64,000 nucleotides of DNA from Chryseobacterium joostei (GCF_003815775.1 NZ_CP033926.1:4464001-4528000); one strand, 5' to 3'. Counted from the first letter of the stretch, positions 1 to 8,816 are shown. Notes: generated from the letters alone by a model not told the origin. Translations and numbers: made by a program.

Positions 1-360
1 TATATAATGATTTAAGGCATCAATTCTAAATTCATATTCGATTTGAACATTTTCTTGCCCAAATATTTTACTTTCTAAATCTGAAATATTACTTGCATAA
101 ACATTTTTTCCATAACTGTTTTTGAAAAATACTCTGTAATAATAATCATTATTTTGTAGATACTCATACTTGCCAGTTAAGATATCTTCTAATTCAGAAA
201 CTTGATAAATCTCTAAACTGTTATGTTCAATAGAGCCATTTTGTAACCAATTTTTAAAATTAAAATCTTGGATTAAATTTTTTCCCATATGGTTTGCAAA
301 TTCGACAGCTCGATCCATAGCGCTCCACCATATCTGTGGAGAAAAATTAATTCCAGTCAT
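1..360 (-). CDS. Hypothetical protein, partial (cut by the window edge)
   Basis: An open frame of 120 codons reads on the minus strand from an ATG at 358-360 to the left edge with no stop, so the C-terminus is missing. The product begins MTGINFSPQIWWSAM and is rich in Asn, Tyr and Asp. I do not recognise a family, signal peptide or membrane segment. It is AT-rich and shares orientation with the next two genes, all in the presumed accessory block left of the tRNA-Asp remnant. The first ATG is taken as the start. Function unknown. Confidence 0.6.
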   Translation of the reverse strand, partial: MTGINFSPQIWWSAMDRAVEFANHMGKNLIQDFNFKNWLQNGSIEHNSLEIYQVSELEDILTGKYEYLQNNDYYYRVFFKNSYGKNVYASNISDLESKIFGQENVQIEYEFRIDALNHYI

Positions 361-470
361 ACTTTTTTATTACAAATATAACTTGTGATTTTAAATAAAG
401 ATACAATTCTAATGGAATTTCTTTATACTTCACTTGCTATAAATCTCATATTATTTACTTGTGCAAATTT

Positions 471-1661
471 TTAGGTTTCGCTTAATAAAATTTTTGAAGA
501 AAATTCATTCATTTTAATCTCATGTACTCTTATTTCATTGACAATACAATTTATTTTTTCATTATTCAATGTCAATGTTTGTTCAAAAAGAGATTCTTGT
601 AGTTCCTTTTGTCTTTCGTAACAAAAAATCAATTCATTATGAAGGTCTTTTTTATGTATTGGTGCAGTAACAGACCTTAATTTTATTAATGTATCATTCA
701 AGTATGAAATCAGAGAAGTTAAGTTTTCTTTAATCTTAATGAGCTTCTTTTCAAGATTTGATTCATTGTTAACTTCTTGTTCATTATGAATTGACTTATA
801 TTGTCTTTCATTGAAAATCTTTTTAATTTTTATTCTCCAATTTTCAGTAAGAAAAACTGATTGAAAAGATGGCAGATCAAGCAAAACTTTAGATAGTAAC
901 TTTTCGTGTAAATCCTGAAGGTTTTTCAAATCCAAATCTGAAATCGTTCTGTTGTGAGCTTCCTCTCTTCTCAATTTATTTAAATTATCCATTAATGTTT
1001 CAAATTGAGTTTGAAAATATGACTTGAATAAATCAAAATGAGTTAATATGATTTTTTTTAATTGTAAAGTAAATGTGTAGGCTATTAAAATATCACCATT
1101 AGTACAATCAATATCAAATTGCTTGGAATACATCTCTTTCACGTCCGCTCCAAGCTTGTTGTTCAATCCAATACCCCACCATTCTTCTCCAAATTTACTT
1201 CTAAGCTTAGTTTTTACTATTTCTCTTAGGCCGTTCTCAATTTCAGAAATTATTTTCTTTGCCTGTGATAAACGATAATCTTCTGTGTTTTCTTGAAAAA
1301 GAGTTAGTTTGAGCCATTCAATTGAATTTCCTTTCCCTATTAATTCTGCAGCAGATTTAGTTGATAAAGCATTCAATATTTCATTATCATTAATGTCATA
1401 AGCTCTCACCGCATAGTAATTAAGATTAACATTTTCATAGTTTGTATCTCTGAAAAAGCCATTGAAAAATCCCATAATTGTAACAATTTCCAACTTGATA
1501 TCATTCGAGTTTTTTGAAACAGGATAAAAACTACAACATAAAGTATCCTCATTTAATAAAGTGACTTCCTTTACATTTATCTCATCACAATTATCATTTA
1601 AAATATGAAGCATTTTAAGTGTTGTGCTAACTATTTTGGTTAAATTGTCAATTGTTATCAT
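471..1661 (-). CDS. Uncharacterised protein with HEPN-like (Swt1-type) motif
   Basis: The 396-residue product has no signal peptide or membrane segment. Around residues 140-165 it has a GLREIVKTKLRSKFGEEWW stretch resembling the start of Swt1-like HEPN domains. At 231-236 it has R-x4-H followed by Asn (RREEAHN), the pattern of the HEPN ribonuclease active site. The C-terminal 150 residues are Lys/Glu-rich and probably coiled coil. HEPN RNases are common in toxin, abortive-infection and anti-phage systems, so the neighbouring STAND-NTPase gene makes a defence role plausible. This is inference from short motifs; the N-terminal 130 residues are unassigned. The gene starts at a clear ATG and stands alone, 177 bp from the next gene. 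Confidence 0.6.
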   Translation of the reverse strand: MITIDNLTKIVSTTLKMLHILNDNCDEINVKEVTLLNEDTLCCSFYPVSKNSNDIKLEIVTIMGFFNGFFRDTNYENVNLNYYAVRAYDINDNEILNALSTKSAAELIGKGNSIEWLKLTLFQENTEDYRLSQAKKIISEIENGLREIVKTKLRSKFGEEWWGIGLNNKLGADVKEMYSKQFDIDCTNGDILIAYTFTLQLKKIILTHFDLFKSYFQTQFETLMDNLNKLRREEAHNRTISDLDLKNLQDLHEKLLSKVLLDLPSFQSVFLTENWRIKIKKIFNERQYKSIHNEQEVNNESNLEKKLIKIKENLTSLISYLNDTLIKLRSVTAPIHKKDLHNELIFCYERQKELQESLFEQTLTLNNEKINCIVNEIRVHEIKMNEFSSKILLSET

Positions 1662-1838
1662 TTGTAAGTAATTCTAAGTTCCTATTAAGTATATCCATTT
1701 TGTAAAGTAAAAAGAATGCTACGCAATGTATTTGCATAGTTTTTATAAAAAAATATTTGTTGAAAAAATATTAAGATTTATACATTCTATTTTTCATTTT
1801 TATCGGTTCCTATGGATTTTATAATATAGAAATAAATA

Positions 1839-2753
1839 TTACATAAGACTTTTTTGTTTTAGAAAGTTTTTTAATGTTTGTTCTTCTCCAATTAAGAATC
1901 TTTCAGCATTCTGATATTGCTCATAATTAGAAGTCAGGTTTTGGGTGTAAGAAAGAATGTCTGTAAGATTGTTTCTAATTATCAGTTTTTTATTAGATTC
2001 ATTTGCAAATGGCATAAGATGCAGTAAATGTTCCTTATCCAGAGGGATTTTTAATACATTGGTTGGATCAAACGGAGCTAATATTGCAGAATAATTATTT
2101 GATATCGAAACAGGATTATCGCTTGTTACAAATCCTGCTGCACCGTTTTCAAGCTTGGAAACCATAATGCCGTCTTGGTGTATTCTAATTTCAATTAGCT
2201 TTAAGGCTGCTTCTAATACTGTGATTACCTGAATATGCTTATTTTGTATGCGTTGTTCTTTTTGTAAATCTTCGAGAGTTCTGTCTTTGATGCTTATCTT
2301 AACGTCCTCAAACGAAAAGTAGTCTTTACCTGCAGCTTTGCATTGAAGAAAGGCGGATTCTAAAACCCTGTCAAAAAAATGATTAAAGTCGCTTATCCAT
2401 TTTTTTGTTCTGTAAAGCATAGTAACAACTGTAGAAATAACTAGGCGATGTTCTTTTTCTGTCAACTCATTTTTTTTCGGATCAATTAAGATTTGGTAAA
2501 TACTTTCGTAGTGAGTTTCATAGTTTTCATTATAAAATGTTTCTAACAGCATTTTTTCACTAGCGTTTTTTCCTGGTAGTGTATAGAAATCTTTTTCTAA
2601 ACAAACATTTATAATATTAGACTCAAATATTGAACTTTCATCATCAGCCTTTTTTGGAAGAACATTTGTATAAATGTCCTGTTTTTTTTGATAACCAAAA
2701 TTTTTCAGATAAGTTCTCGGAACGAAATGCTGTCTTTTTGTAAGTTTCTCCAT
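1839..2753 (-). CDS. DUF4238 domain-containing protein
   Basis: The 304-residue protein starts with the family hallmark RQHFVPRTYLKNFG (residues 7-20) and has a central GFVTSDNPVSI segment, the second conserved DUF4238 signature. These two motifs are what I rely on. No signal peptide or transmembrane helix is visible. The biochemical function of DUF4238 is not established. Such proteins occur scattered in bacterial genomes, often on mobile or accessory DNA, which suits the position between the HEPN-like gene and the STAND-nuclease gene. It is transcribed away from the STAND gene, with a 461-bp divergent spacer between them. Start is the ATG before EKLTKRQHF. Confidence 0.8.
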   Translation of the reverse strand: MEKLTKRQHFVPRTYLKNFGYQKKQDIYTNVLPKKADDESSIFESNIINVCLEKDFYTLPGKNASEKMLLETFYNENYETHYESIYQILIDPKKNELTEKEHRLVISTVVTMLYRTKKWISDFNHFFDRVLESAFLQCKAAGKDYFSFEDVKISIKDRTLEDLQKEQRIQNKHIQVITVLEAALKLIEIRIHQDGIMVSKLENGAAGFVTSDNPVSISNNYSAILAPFDPTNVLKIPLDKEHLLHLMPFANESNKKLIIRNNLTDILSYTQNLTSNYEQYQNAERFLIGEEQTLKNFLKQKSLM

Positions 2754-3214
2754 TGGTGTGATAATTAAAAAGCTATTACTGAGATAAGTATTATAAAGAT
2801 AATTAATAAATCAGAAATTTACATTTCAAATTCAGGATTTGTATTTCGGCTTTTTAGTTGTGAATTTTTTTTGTGAAATATGAGATGAATCAAAACAATG
2901 AGATGGAGTTCTTAGATTGGGCTAAAAGCTAAGGCTTATTTTTAGTAAGGCTACTATATACTTAAATGTTTTAAATAAAAATTTTACTATTTATCAACGA
3001 ATAAGCTGGATTACAATTAAGTGATATTATTGTTTTTTTTGATGTTGTAAATCAAATAAATAATTGACTTAATTTTCAGAATCATTTTTTGTCCTGTTTA
3101 TTATAAAACTATTTTAAGTACGTTATAATTTTAATAAATTAGTATCTAAATTTCACAAATATAGCCTGGTTTTCCAAAAAAAATAATAAGATTTAAAATA
3201 TAGCTTACAATATT
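2754..3214. other. Divergent intergenic region, 461 bp
   Basis: This very AT-rich spacer separates the divergent DUF4238 and STAND-nuclease genes and must hold both promoters. I see no convincing ORF, no RNA gene and no strong rho-independent terminator. A clear TAnnTTTG box is not obvious near either start. Confidence 0.4.
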
Positions 3215-6200
3215 ATGAATACTATAACCCAAATAGAAAGTGCTTTACAAGCAATTAATCAGGCAAGTTTTCAAACCTTAATAAATCATTTGTTGCACTT
3301 AGAAGGGAACAAATTTATCGGTTCACCAGGCGCTGTAGTTGGTAAAGAAAAAACAAGTAAAGGAACACCTGATTCCTTTTTTGTCAATGGTGATAATTAC
3401 ATTTTTGTTGAATGTACAACAAAAGAAAGAATTGGAGAATCAAAATCATTTTTTGATAAACTCTCAAAAGATATAGATCACTGTTTTAATGAAAGTGAAA
3501 CCAGTATCAGCAAAGATAAAATCGAGAAAGTTTTTTTGGCTTGTATTGAAAAAGTAAGTACAGATGAATACGATTCATTAAATGAAAAAGTAAAATCTTT
3601 TAATTCCAATGCGACTCTTGATATATTGACAATTCAAAATTTGCCAATGCGTATTTTCGATATTCCAAAATTGTCGGAAGAGTATCTTAATATTCAGATA
3701 GTAAAAGGAGATATCTATACACTTGAACAGTTTTTACTAAAAACTGAAAAAGGATTACAGCCATCGCTTACTAATGAATTTGTTGGTAGAGAAGAAGAAT
3801 TAAAAGATTCTATTAATATTTTAAAAACTTCTGATATTTTATTTTTATCAGGAGCTGCTGGTGTAGGAAAATCAAAATTAGGAGTTAAAATATTAGAAGA
3901 ACTTTCAAAAGAAGACTATATTCCTATTGTAATTCAAAGTTCTGGTGTTTCTCTTTGGGATGATTATCAACATCTGTTTTTGCCGGGTAAAAATCATATT
4001 ATTTTGTTTGATGATGCTAATAAATCGGTTAGTAACTTAGTTTATTTATTAAGCAAATTAGAAGGCTCGCAATCTTATACTGCTAAAGTAATAATTACTT
4101 CGAGAGACTATGTGAAAAAACAAGTTTCGCATACCCTTGAAAACTATACGCATAGAGAATTAAATATCAAAGAGTTTAAAGATGAGGAAATTGGGAAAAT
4201 AATTGTTGCTGCCTTACCTAATTTGAAGCATTATCCGGACATTAAAAGAAAAATTATTGAATTAGCAAAAGGAAATGCCAGAGTAGCATTGATGGCAACT
4301 AATTCAGTTGTACCGGAAGCAGAAACCAATTATTTGGATAGCCCTGTGTTGCTATATGAAAAATATTTTAAGAAAATATCTGAAGAAATAGGAATATTTA
4401 ATAAACCCATCATTCTCAAATCCTTGGCAATTGTATCCTTTTTTGGAGTTTTGGATAGAAATAATGAAGAACTGAAGGATGTTTTATTAACCAAATTTGG
4501 AATTGATTGGAACGAATTATGGTCAGCAATAATGGAGCTTCATAATAGTGAAATTCTGGATGTTTATTCTGAAGAGATTGTAAAAGTATCGGACCAGGTT
4601 TTGGCTACCTATGCTTTTTACAAATGTTTTACTGATAAGAAGTCCGCTGTTATTAATTATGCAAATTGGATAATGGCTTTCATTGAAAAATATTCACATA
4701 GAATTAGTGCTACACTCATTGATATAAATAATACGTTTGCATATTTTCACGTAAAAGACTTAGTCTTGCCTCATTTGCAGGAAGTAATTTCACAATTAAG
4801 ATCTGACAAGGAATTTTATGAATTTTACAATCTTTTTTGGTTTTATAAAGGACGGGATTGTTTAATTTATTTAAAAAAATGGATTAGCGGACTTTCTCAA
4901 GAAGAATATCCTGAAAAGTTTGAATTTAGTTACGTTCATAACGACCATACAAAAGCGAACAAACATTTTGAATTACTACGCAATTTTTGGAATCATCCAA
5001 ATGAATTATTAGTTCCATCACTAGAATTAACATTAAAGATGGTAGCGAAGAATCCAAGTCGTATACCTGAAGTTTTAAAATTCGTAAATGACTATTTTAG
5101 TTATAGAGTTGAAGATTTAGAAAAAGGTTATTTGCGCCAGAATATCTTATTTGATGTGCTGTTAAATGAAAAATTGACTGATGTAGAAAAATTAATTGCC
5201 AACGGCATTTTTCTAAATATATCGGAAAAATTGCTGGGTTGGGAATTTACAGAATTCGGTTCAGCAAAAGGTTCAGCATTTACAATTTTGAACTTTAGAT
5301 TATTTAAATCTGATTCTTTAATTGCACTAAGAAATCGTATCCTTAATAAAGCATACCAGTTGTATGATTTTGAAAACGAACATTCCCAAAAACTTTTGAA
5401 TAAAATTGTACGTCCTGGTGGAGATATTGACAAGACTATTTTTGTAGAAGAACTTCCAATATATGAAGATTGGATTTCAAAAAAATTAGATAATAATCAG
5501 TACGCTCATTGTAAGTTTGTTAATGTTCTTGCCAAGCATTTGAAAGATGCTGGTGTAGATTACCCAGATAGTTGGAATAAATTTATTGAATCCGATATTA
5601 TTAAACTTTCAAAATTTATAACACCGAGTTGGGAATATAGACGAGATAAGTCAATTGAGGAAAGTGAAAAGGAAAAAAGACAAGAATTTGAAAAGTTTGT
5701 CAATGAGAATGATTGGCAGAACCTGGAGAACTTTTTTTTAAATGTTGATGAGCTTTATAATCAGCAAAAAGATAGTAATGCGTGGCATATAGAAGGTGCA
5801 ATTACCGATATTTATTCTACAATTGCACGGAAAAGCAAATCAGAATTTGAAAGTGCATTAAGATTGTTTTTTAGTGGTAAAGTATCCTATCCTTTACGTG
5901 CATTTGTTATGAATGTAACTATGAGTGAAAAGATTATGACAGCAAATGAACTTTTAAATCTAATGAATGAATATGATTTTAAAGGGAAACCATATTGGGA
6001 ATCTGTATTGGTAACAATGATACCAGATGAACAAGTCAATGAGTCATTCTTAAATATATTAATACAGGTTTTCCAAAGTAAAAATGAATATTTATACATT
6101 CATCGGATGCTAGATTATCTGAAATATGATAATGTGTTTAATAGATACAAAATTGGGAAACCTAAGCTAGAAAATCATCATATTATAACTTACCTAACGA

Positions 6201-6991
6201 ATATAATTTTTGAAAATCGACGCCAAACCAGATGCGATTTTGGATTTCACTTTTGCGAAGAATGCGCTTCCTTTTTTACTAATCATGTACAACTCCTAAA
6301 AGATGTGTTTTGGTCTCAATATGAAATAGATCCGCATTTTGATTATAATGGTAAAGAATTAAAAGCGATTTTAGATATTGATCATAACTTCCTAAATGAG
6401 AGTTTAAAGAATGGTAAAATTGGATTAAGTTATTCCTCAAAAATTAGATTGGAGAATATCAATACAAGTGCATTATGGGAATATGACGAATATGGAGAAC
6501 TAATTGAAGAATTGTTATTAACAGCAATAGAAAAAGAACAATATTCTTTTTTAATTGAAGAAGATATCTATTCATTATTCAGACATACAAGCGCTGAAGA
6601 GAATGCTACAGAAAAAATGGAGAATCTAATTTTACATCTTATTAGGAAACACAACGATAATGAAAAAGTATTACTGATACTTTCTGAAGTAGTTTACCAT
6701 AATTTCAACACTTGGTTCTTAAATTATTTCAAAGAATTTCTTCTTGTTAATAAAAATATTGAAGTAACTAAAAGAATTAATTTTGGAAGAACAGAAAGTT
6801 GGTCAGGTAGTAGGGTGCCAATAATTCAAAAGAAAATTGAATTTTATCAGGACATTATTAAAATGATAAATACCCTGCCCGATATTTTGGACTACTCTGA
6901 GCATATTGATTACTTTGAGCAAAAAATCATTTGGAAGAAACAGGATATTGAATATGAGCAAAGAAGAGATTTTATGGAAGAGTTCTATTAA
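3215..6991 (+). CDS. Putative anti-phage STAND NTPase with N-terminal nuclease-like domain
   Basis: The 1258-residue protein has three parts. Residues 1-170 carry GTPDSFF (50-56, D53) and YIFVECTTK (62-70, E66), the spacing of a PD-(D/E)xK-type nuclease core, though the usual ExK is ECT here. Residues 195-400 form a P-loop STAND-type NTPase: FVGREEEL before it, Walker A GAAGVGKS (213-220), Walker B IILFDD (262-267) and IITSRD (293-298), where the Arg is typical of STAND sensors. The remaining ~800 residues look helical, as in repeat-type sensor regions. Effector-STAND-sensor order and size resemble Avs and related nSTAND defence proteins, in which phage protein binding activates the N-terminal nuclease. 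No target is identifiable from sequence. The gene stands alone between the divergent DUF4238 gene and the tRNA-Asp junction. Confidence 0.75.
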   Translation: MNTITQIESALQAINQASFQTLINHLLHLEGNKFIGSPGAVVGKEKTSKGTPDSFFVNGDNYIFVECTTKERIGESKSFFDKLSKDIDHCFNESETSISKDKIEKVFLACIEKVSTDEYDSLNEKVKSFNSNATLDILTIQNLPMRIFDIPKLSEEYLNIQIVKGDIYTLEQFLLKTEKGLQPSLTNEFVGREEELKDSINILKTSDILFLSGAAGVGKSKLGVKILEELSKEDYIPIVIQSSGVSLWDDYQHLFLPGKNHIILFDDANKSVSNLVYLLSKLEGSQSYTAKVIITSRDYVKKQVSHTLENYTHRELNIKEFKDEEIGKIIVAALPNLKHYPDIKRKIIELAKGNARVALMATNSVVPEAETNYLDSPVLLYEKYFKKISEEIGIFNKPIILKSLAIVSFFGVLDRNNEELKDVLLTKFGIDWNELWSAIMELHNSEILDVYSEEIVKVSDQVLATYAFYKCFTDKKSAVINYANWIMAFIEKYSHRISATLIDINNTFAYFHVKDLVLPHLQEVISQLRSDKEFYEFYNLFWFYKGRDCLIYLKKWISGLSQEEYPEKFEFSYVHNDHTKANKHFELLRNFWNHPNELLVPSLELTLKMVAKNPSRIPEVLKFVNDYFSYRVEDLEKGYLRQNILFDVLLNEKLTDVEKLIANGIFLNISEKLLGWEFTEFGSAKGSAFTILNFRLFKSDSLIALRNRILNKAYQLYDFENEHSQKLLNKIVRPGGDIDKTIFVEELPIYEDWISKKLDNNQYAHCKFVNVLAKHLKDAGVDYPDSWNKFIESDIIKLSKFITPSWEYRRDKSIEESEKEKRQEFEKFVNENDWQNLENFFLNVDELYNQQKDSNAWHIEGAITDIYSTIARKSKSEFESALRLFFSGKVSYPLRAFVMNVTMSEKIMTANELLNLMNEYDFKGKPYWESVLVTMIPDEQVNESFLNILIQVFQSKNEYLYIHRMLDYLKYDNVFNRYKIGKPKLENHHIITYLTNIIFENRRQTRCDFGFHFCEECASFFTNHVQLLKDVFWSQYEIDPHFDYNGKELKAILDIDHNFLNESLKNGKIGLSYSSKIRLENINTSALWEYDEYGELIEELLLTAIEKEQYSFLIEEDIYSLFRHTSAEENATEKMENLILHLIRKHNDNEKVLLILSEVVYHNFNTWFLNYFKEFLLVNKNIEVTKRINFGRTESWSGSRVPIIQKKIEFYQDIIKMINTLPDILDYSEHIDYFEQKIIWKKQDIEYEQRRDFMEEFY

Positions 6992-7189
6992 TATATGTCA
7001 ACAGAAATATCCAATTTCTATTGTATATTTAGCAACATGGTACAGATGTGGTGCTGGTTAATTTGGTTTAAATAACTATGAATGAATTTCAGAATCAATA
7101 TCTTTTAATAGAGTTGTAAAAATATTTGAGAATTTTATGTTTGAGAATCTGGTATTTACAATGATTTTTCATGAGATTTAGTGAAATTA

Positions 7190-7220
7190 TTTGCAAAAAA
7201 TAAAAAAAGGCATATATTTG
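7190..7220 (+). promoter_or_regulatory. Bacteroidetes-type promoter upstream of the tRNA-Asp locus
   Basis: TTTG at 7190-7193 and TATATTTG at 7213-7220, separated by 19 nt, match the Bacteroidetes -33/-7 pattern. No protein gene begins within 390 bp downstream, so the likely product is the tRNA-Asp transcript, read through the tRNA remnant at 7334. Confidence 0.6.
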
Positions 7221-7333
7221 CACCAGTAAAAACAAACAATCTTAATCTTGTTTAAAAAAGTGACCTATTCGGTGACCTAAAAATAAGAGAACGTTATAAA
7301 GCTTATGGATAGGGCGTTTTTCAAATAAGAACA

Positions 7334-7354
7334 AGTCCCGTCCGGATCGCAAAA
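7334..7354 (+). repeat. tRNA-Asp 3'-end remnant, putative att site
   Basis: These 21 bases are identical to 7440-7460, which cover the 3' part of the T-arm, the acceptor strand and the first downstream bases of the intact tRNA-Asp. The bases just upstream do not continue the tRNA, so only its 3' end is duplicated. A 3'-end duplication is the usual footprint left by tyrosine-recombinase elements that integrate into tRNA genes. The left partner and integrase would lie outside this window. Confidence 0.65.
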
Positions 7355-7381
7355 GTTTTGTCAATTTACTTTAAAAAAATT

Positions 7382-7455
7382 GATCCGGTAGTTCAGCTGG
7401 TTAGAATGCCGCCCTGTCACGGCGGAGGTCGCGGGTTCGAGTCCCGTCCGGATCG
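7382..7455 (+). tRNA. tRNA-Asp (GTC)
   Basis: The cloverleaf is complete. The acceptor stem GATCCGG (7382-7388) pairs with CCGGATC (7448-7454), the D-arm is GTTCAGCTGGTTAGAAT, the anticodon stem CCGCC/GGCGG encloses CTGTCAC with anticodon GTC, and the T-arm is CGGGTTCGAGTCCCG. The discriminator base is G and CCA is not encoded. A rho-independent terminator follows directly. Confidence 0.96.
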
Positions 7456-7457
7456 CA

Positions 7458-7487
7458 AAAAGTCTTCTAGAAATAGAAGACTTTTTT
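7458..7487 (+). terminator. Rho-independent terminator after tRNA-Asp
   Basis: AAAAGTCTTCTA (7458-7469) pairs with TAGAAGACTTTT (7474-7485) around a GAAA tetraloop and runs into a T tract, two bases after the tRNA discriminator. Confidence 0.85.
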
Positions 7488-7560
7488 ATTTATGTATATC
7501 ATAAGCTTGTAGAGAGGGAAAGATGATTTACTGTAAAGAATGTAAGAAACCATAATTATA

Positions 7561-7570
7561 CCCCCCCCCC
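7561..7570. repeat. Homopolymeric C tract (10 C)
   Basis: Ten consecutive C residues lie 50 bp upstream of the ATG at 7621, in otherwise AT-rich DNA. Tracts of this length slip during replication, so promoter or leader phase variation is possible. It is also a spot where assembly length errors are likely. Confidence 0.7.
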
Positions 7571-7620
7571 GGAGGCGAATTTTTTGTAGAGCTGAAAAGT
7601 TATTATTACTTTAGCATTTA

Positions 7621-8046
7621 ATGCGGAATTTGATGTCAAAAAAGAAATACATTTTATGGTCAATACTGAAGACTTGGTTGATTTCAACAGTTATTTCAAT
7701 CATTCTTATTATTATATTTATGGCATTGACCAGAGAACCGGTAAGGGAGCATCCAAGAAATTGTAATATGAGCGGACTAGCCTATGCCTTTGTTGTTTTT
7801 TGGATATTTTTTCTCAATATTTTATCCTTTGGTAGTCTGTTTTCTCTTTTAAAAACATTTCATGGGAAAGTAAAACAAGCCTTATGTTGGTTCTTACTTC
7901 CGGTAATTTCCTCAGTTTTCTATTATTGTACGGTTGCAGACGGAAAAATTAATAAGGATGACATTGCTTTGTTTCTGATTACTTACCTGCCTTGGTTTTG
8001 CATTTGGCTATTTTATTACAGCAGATTGAATTCCCGATTCAAATAA
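7621..8046 (+). CDS. Small four-helix membrane protein, unknown
   Basis: The 141-residue product is dominated by hydrophobic segments at about 16-35, 57-80, 88-105 and 117-135, so an inner-membrane protein with four helices is likely. An internal ATG at 7633 (MSKKKYILW) gives a more typical start four codons later and is equally possible. The short loop REHPRNCNMSG between helices 1 and 2 is the only polar segment of note. I do not recognise the family. It is followed at 5 bp by a second small membrane protein, probably co-transcribed. The ten-C tract lies 50 bp upstream. Confidence 0.6.
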   Translation: MRNLMSKKKYILWSILKTWLISTVISIILIIIFMALTREPVREHPRNCNMSGLAYAFVVFWIFFLNILSFGSLFSLLKTFHGKVKQALCWFLLPVISSVFYYCTVADGKINKDDIALFLITYLPWFCIWLFYYSRLNSRFK

Positions 8047-8051
8047 AATTA

Positions 8052-8354
8052 ATGAATTTCATTAAAAGACAATTTGAAAACTGGACCCTATTCCTTATTC
8101 TGGGCTTATTAACCTTAATAACAGGAATTGTCGCTGCCATTGTATTGATGATGGGCATTTTTGCCGTAAATGGATTGTATGGGATTTTTATCATGATATG
8201 GATGATCCCTGTGTTACTGGTGATGATTAGTGATCGGATCTTTGTCTGTAAATTTGGTAATAAAGCGGTAAATAAAATTCAGTTTTTTATACTGGTATTC
8301 ATTGTATTTTTAGTGATATTAAGAATTTTTGCTAATCTTGTACAAGGGTATTAA
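8052..8354 (+). CDS. Small membrane protein, unknown
   Basis: I place the start at the ATG at 8052 (MNFIKRQFENWTLF), just after the stop of the preceding gene, rather than at an upstream in-frame start inside that gene. The 100-residue product has hydrophobic stretches at about 11-36, 40-57 and 77-98, so three membrane helices are likely. No enzymatic motif is seen. The 5-bp gap to the previous membrane-protein gene suggests a two-gene operon, ended by the hairpin at 8367-8391. Confidence 0.6.
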   Translation: MNFIKRQFENWTLFLILGLLTLITGIVAAIVLMMGIFAVNGLYGIFIMIWMIPVLLVMISDRIFVCKFGNKAVNKIQFFILVFIVFLVILRIFANLVQGY

Positions 8355-8366
8355 TGGAGCAAAAAA

Positions 8367-8391
8367 ATTACTGTCAAGATAAGACAGTAAT
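8367..8391. terminator. Hairpin after the small membrane-protein pair
   Basis: ATTACTGTC (8367-8375) and GACAGTAAT (8383-8391) form a perfect 9-bp stem with a 7-nt loop, 13 bp after a stop codon. The 3' side lacks a clear T run, so termination on the plus strand is only moderately supported. Confidence 0.5.
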
Positions 8392-8816
8392 AGTAATGAT
8401 TTGTGATAGGGTGTAGATCAGTGTGTGTTTCTAAGCAGAGATTTATGCTGATTAAAAGGCTGATCTTTTTGAACTGCTTTACATTCGGTCAATGTCATTT
8501 AATATTTTTGTCTGAATTAGGTGTCGTTGTCTGAGTTATTTACGATAAAAACTTCATTTGACGAATCAACTTTTTGAGACCGAATAATGTAGGCAGCTTC
8601 TTTATATCATGGTTATTGATTACAATATTATAGATAGCTTGTATGTTCCGGTTTTCCTATTAACCTTTAATTGGTTTTCTAACAAAAGGTACAATCATGC
8701 AATTCGTTTGCAAAACTATATCAAGGCATTTTGAAAGTCGCTACACTTTTGTGTAGATTTGTGGTATCAAATCGAAAACTATCCTTTAGTGTAGTTAGTA
8801 GATATTTCTAAAAAAA
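8392..8816. other. Intergenic region, 425 bp
   Basis: No convincing ORF is seen. The main structure is the perfect hairpin CTACAC-TTTT-GTGTAG at 8741-8756, about 60 bp before the LuxR-family gene. A second GTGTAG-like word (TAGTGTAGTTAG) follows about 35 bp later, so this may be an operator. A clear TAnnTTTG box is not seen. Confidence 0.4.

Noticed and set aside
5128..5433. Minus-strand frame of about 100 codons inside the STAND gene
   Set aside because: It is antisense to a well-supported coding region and shows no motif or promoter.
7334..7354. Second functional tRNA-Asp gene
   Set aside because: Only the 3' end of the tRNA is present. The D-arm and anticodon arm are missing.
7992..8051. 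Earlier start of the second small membrane-protein gene
   Set aside because: The start would lie inside the preceding gene in another frame. The ATG at 8052 directly after that stop is more natural.
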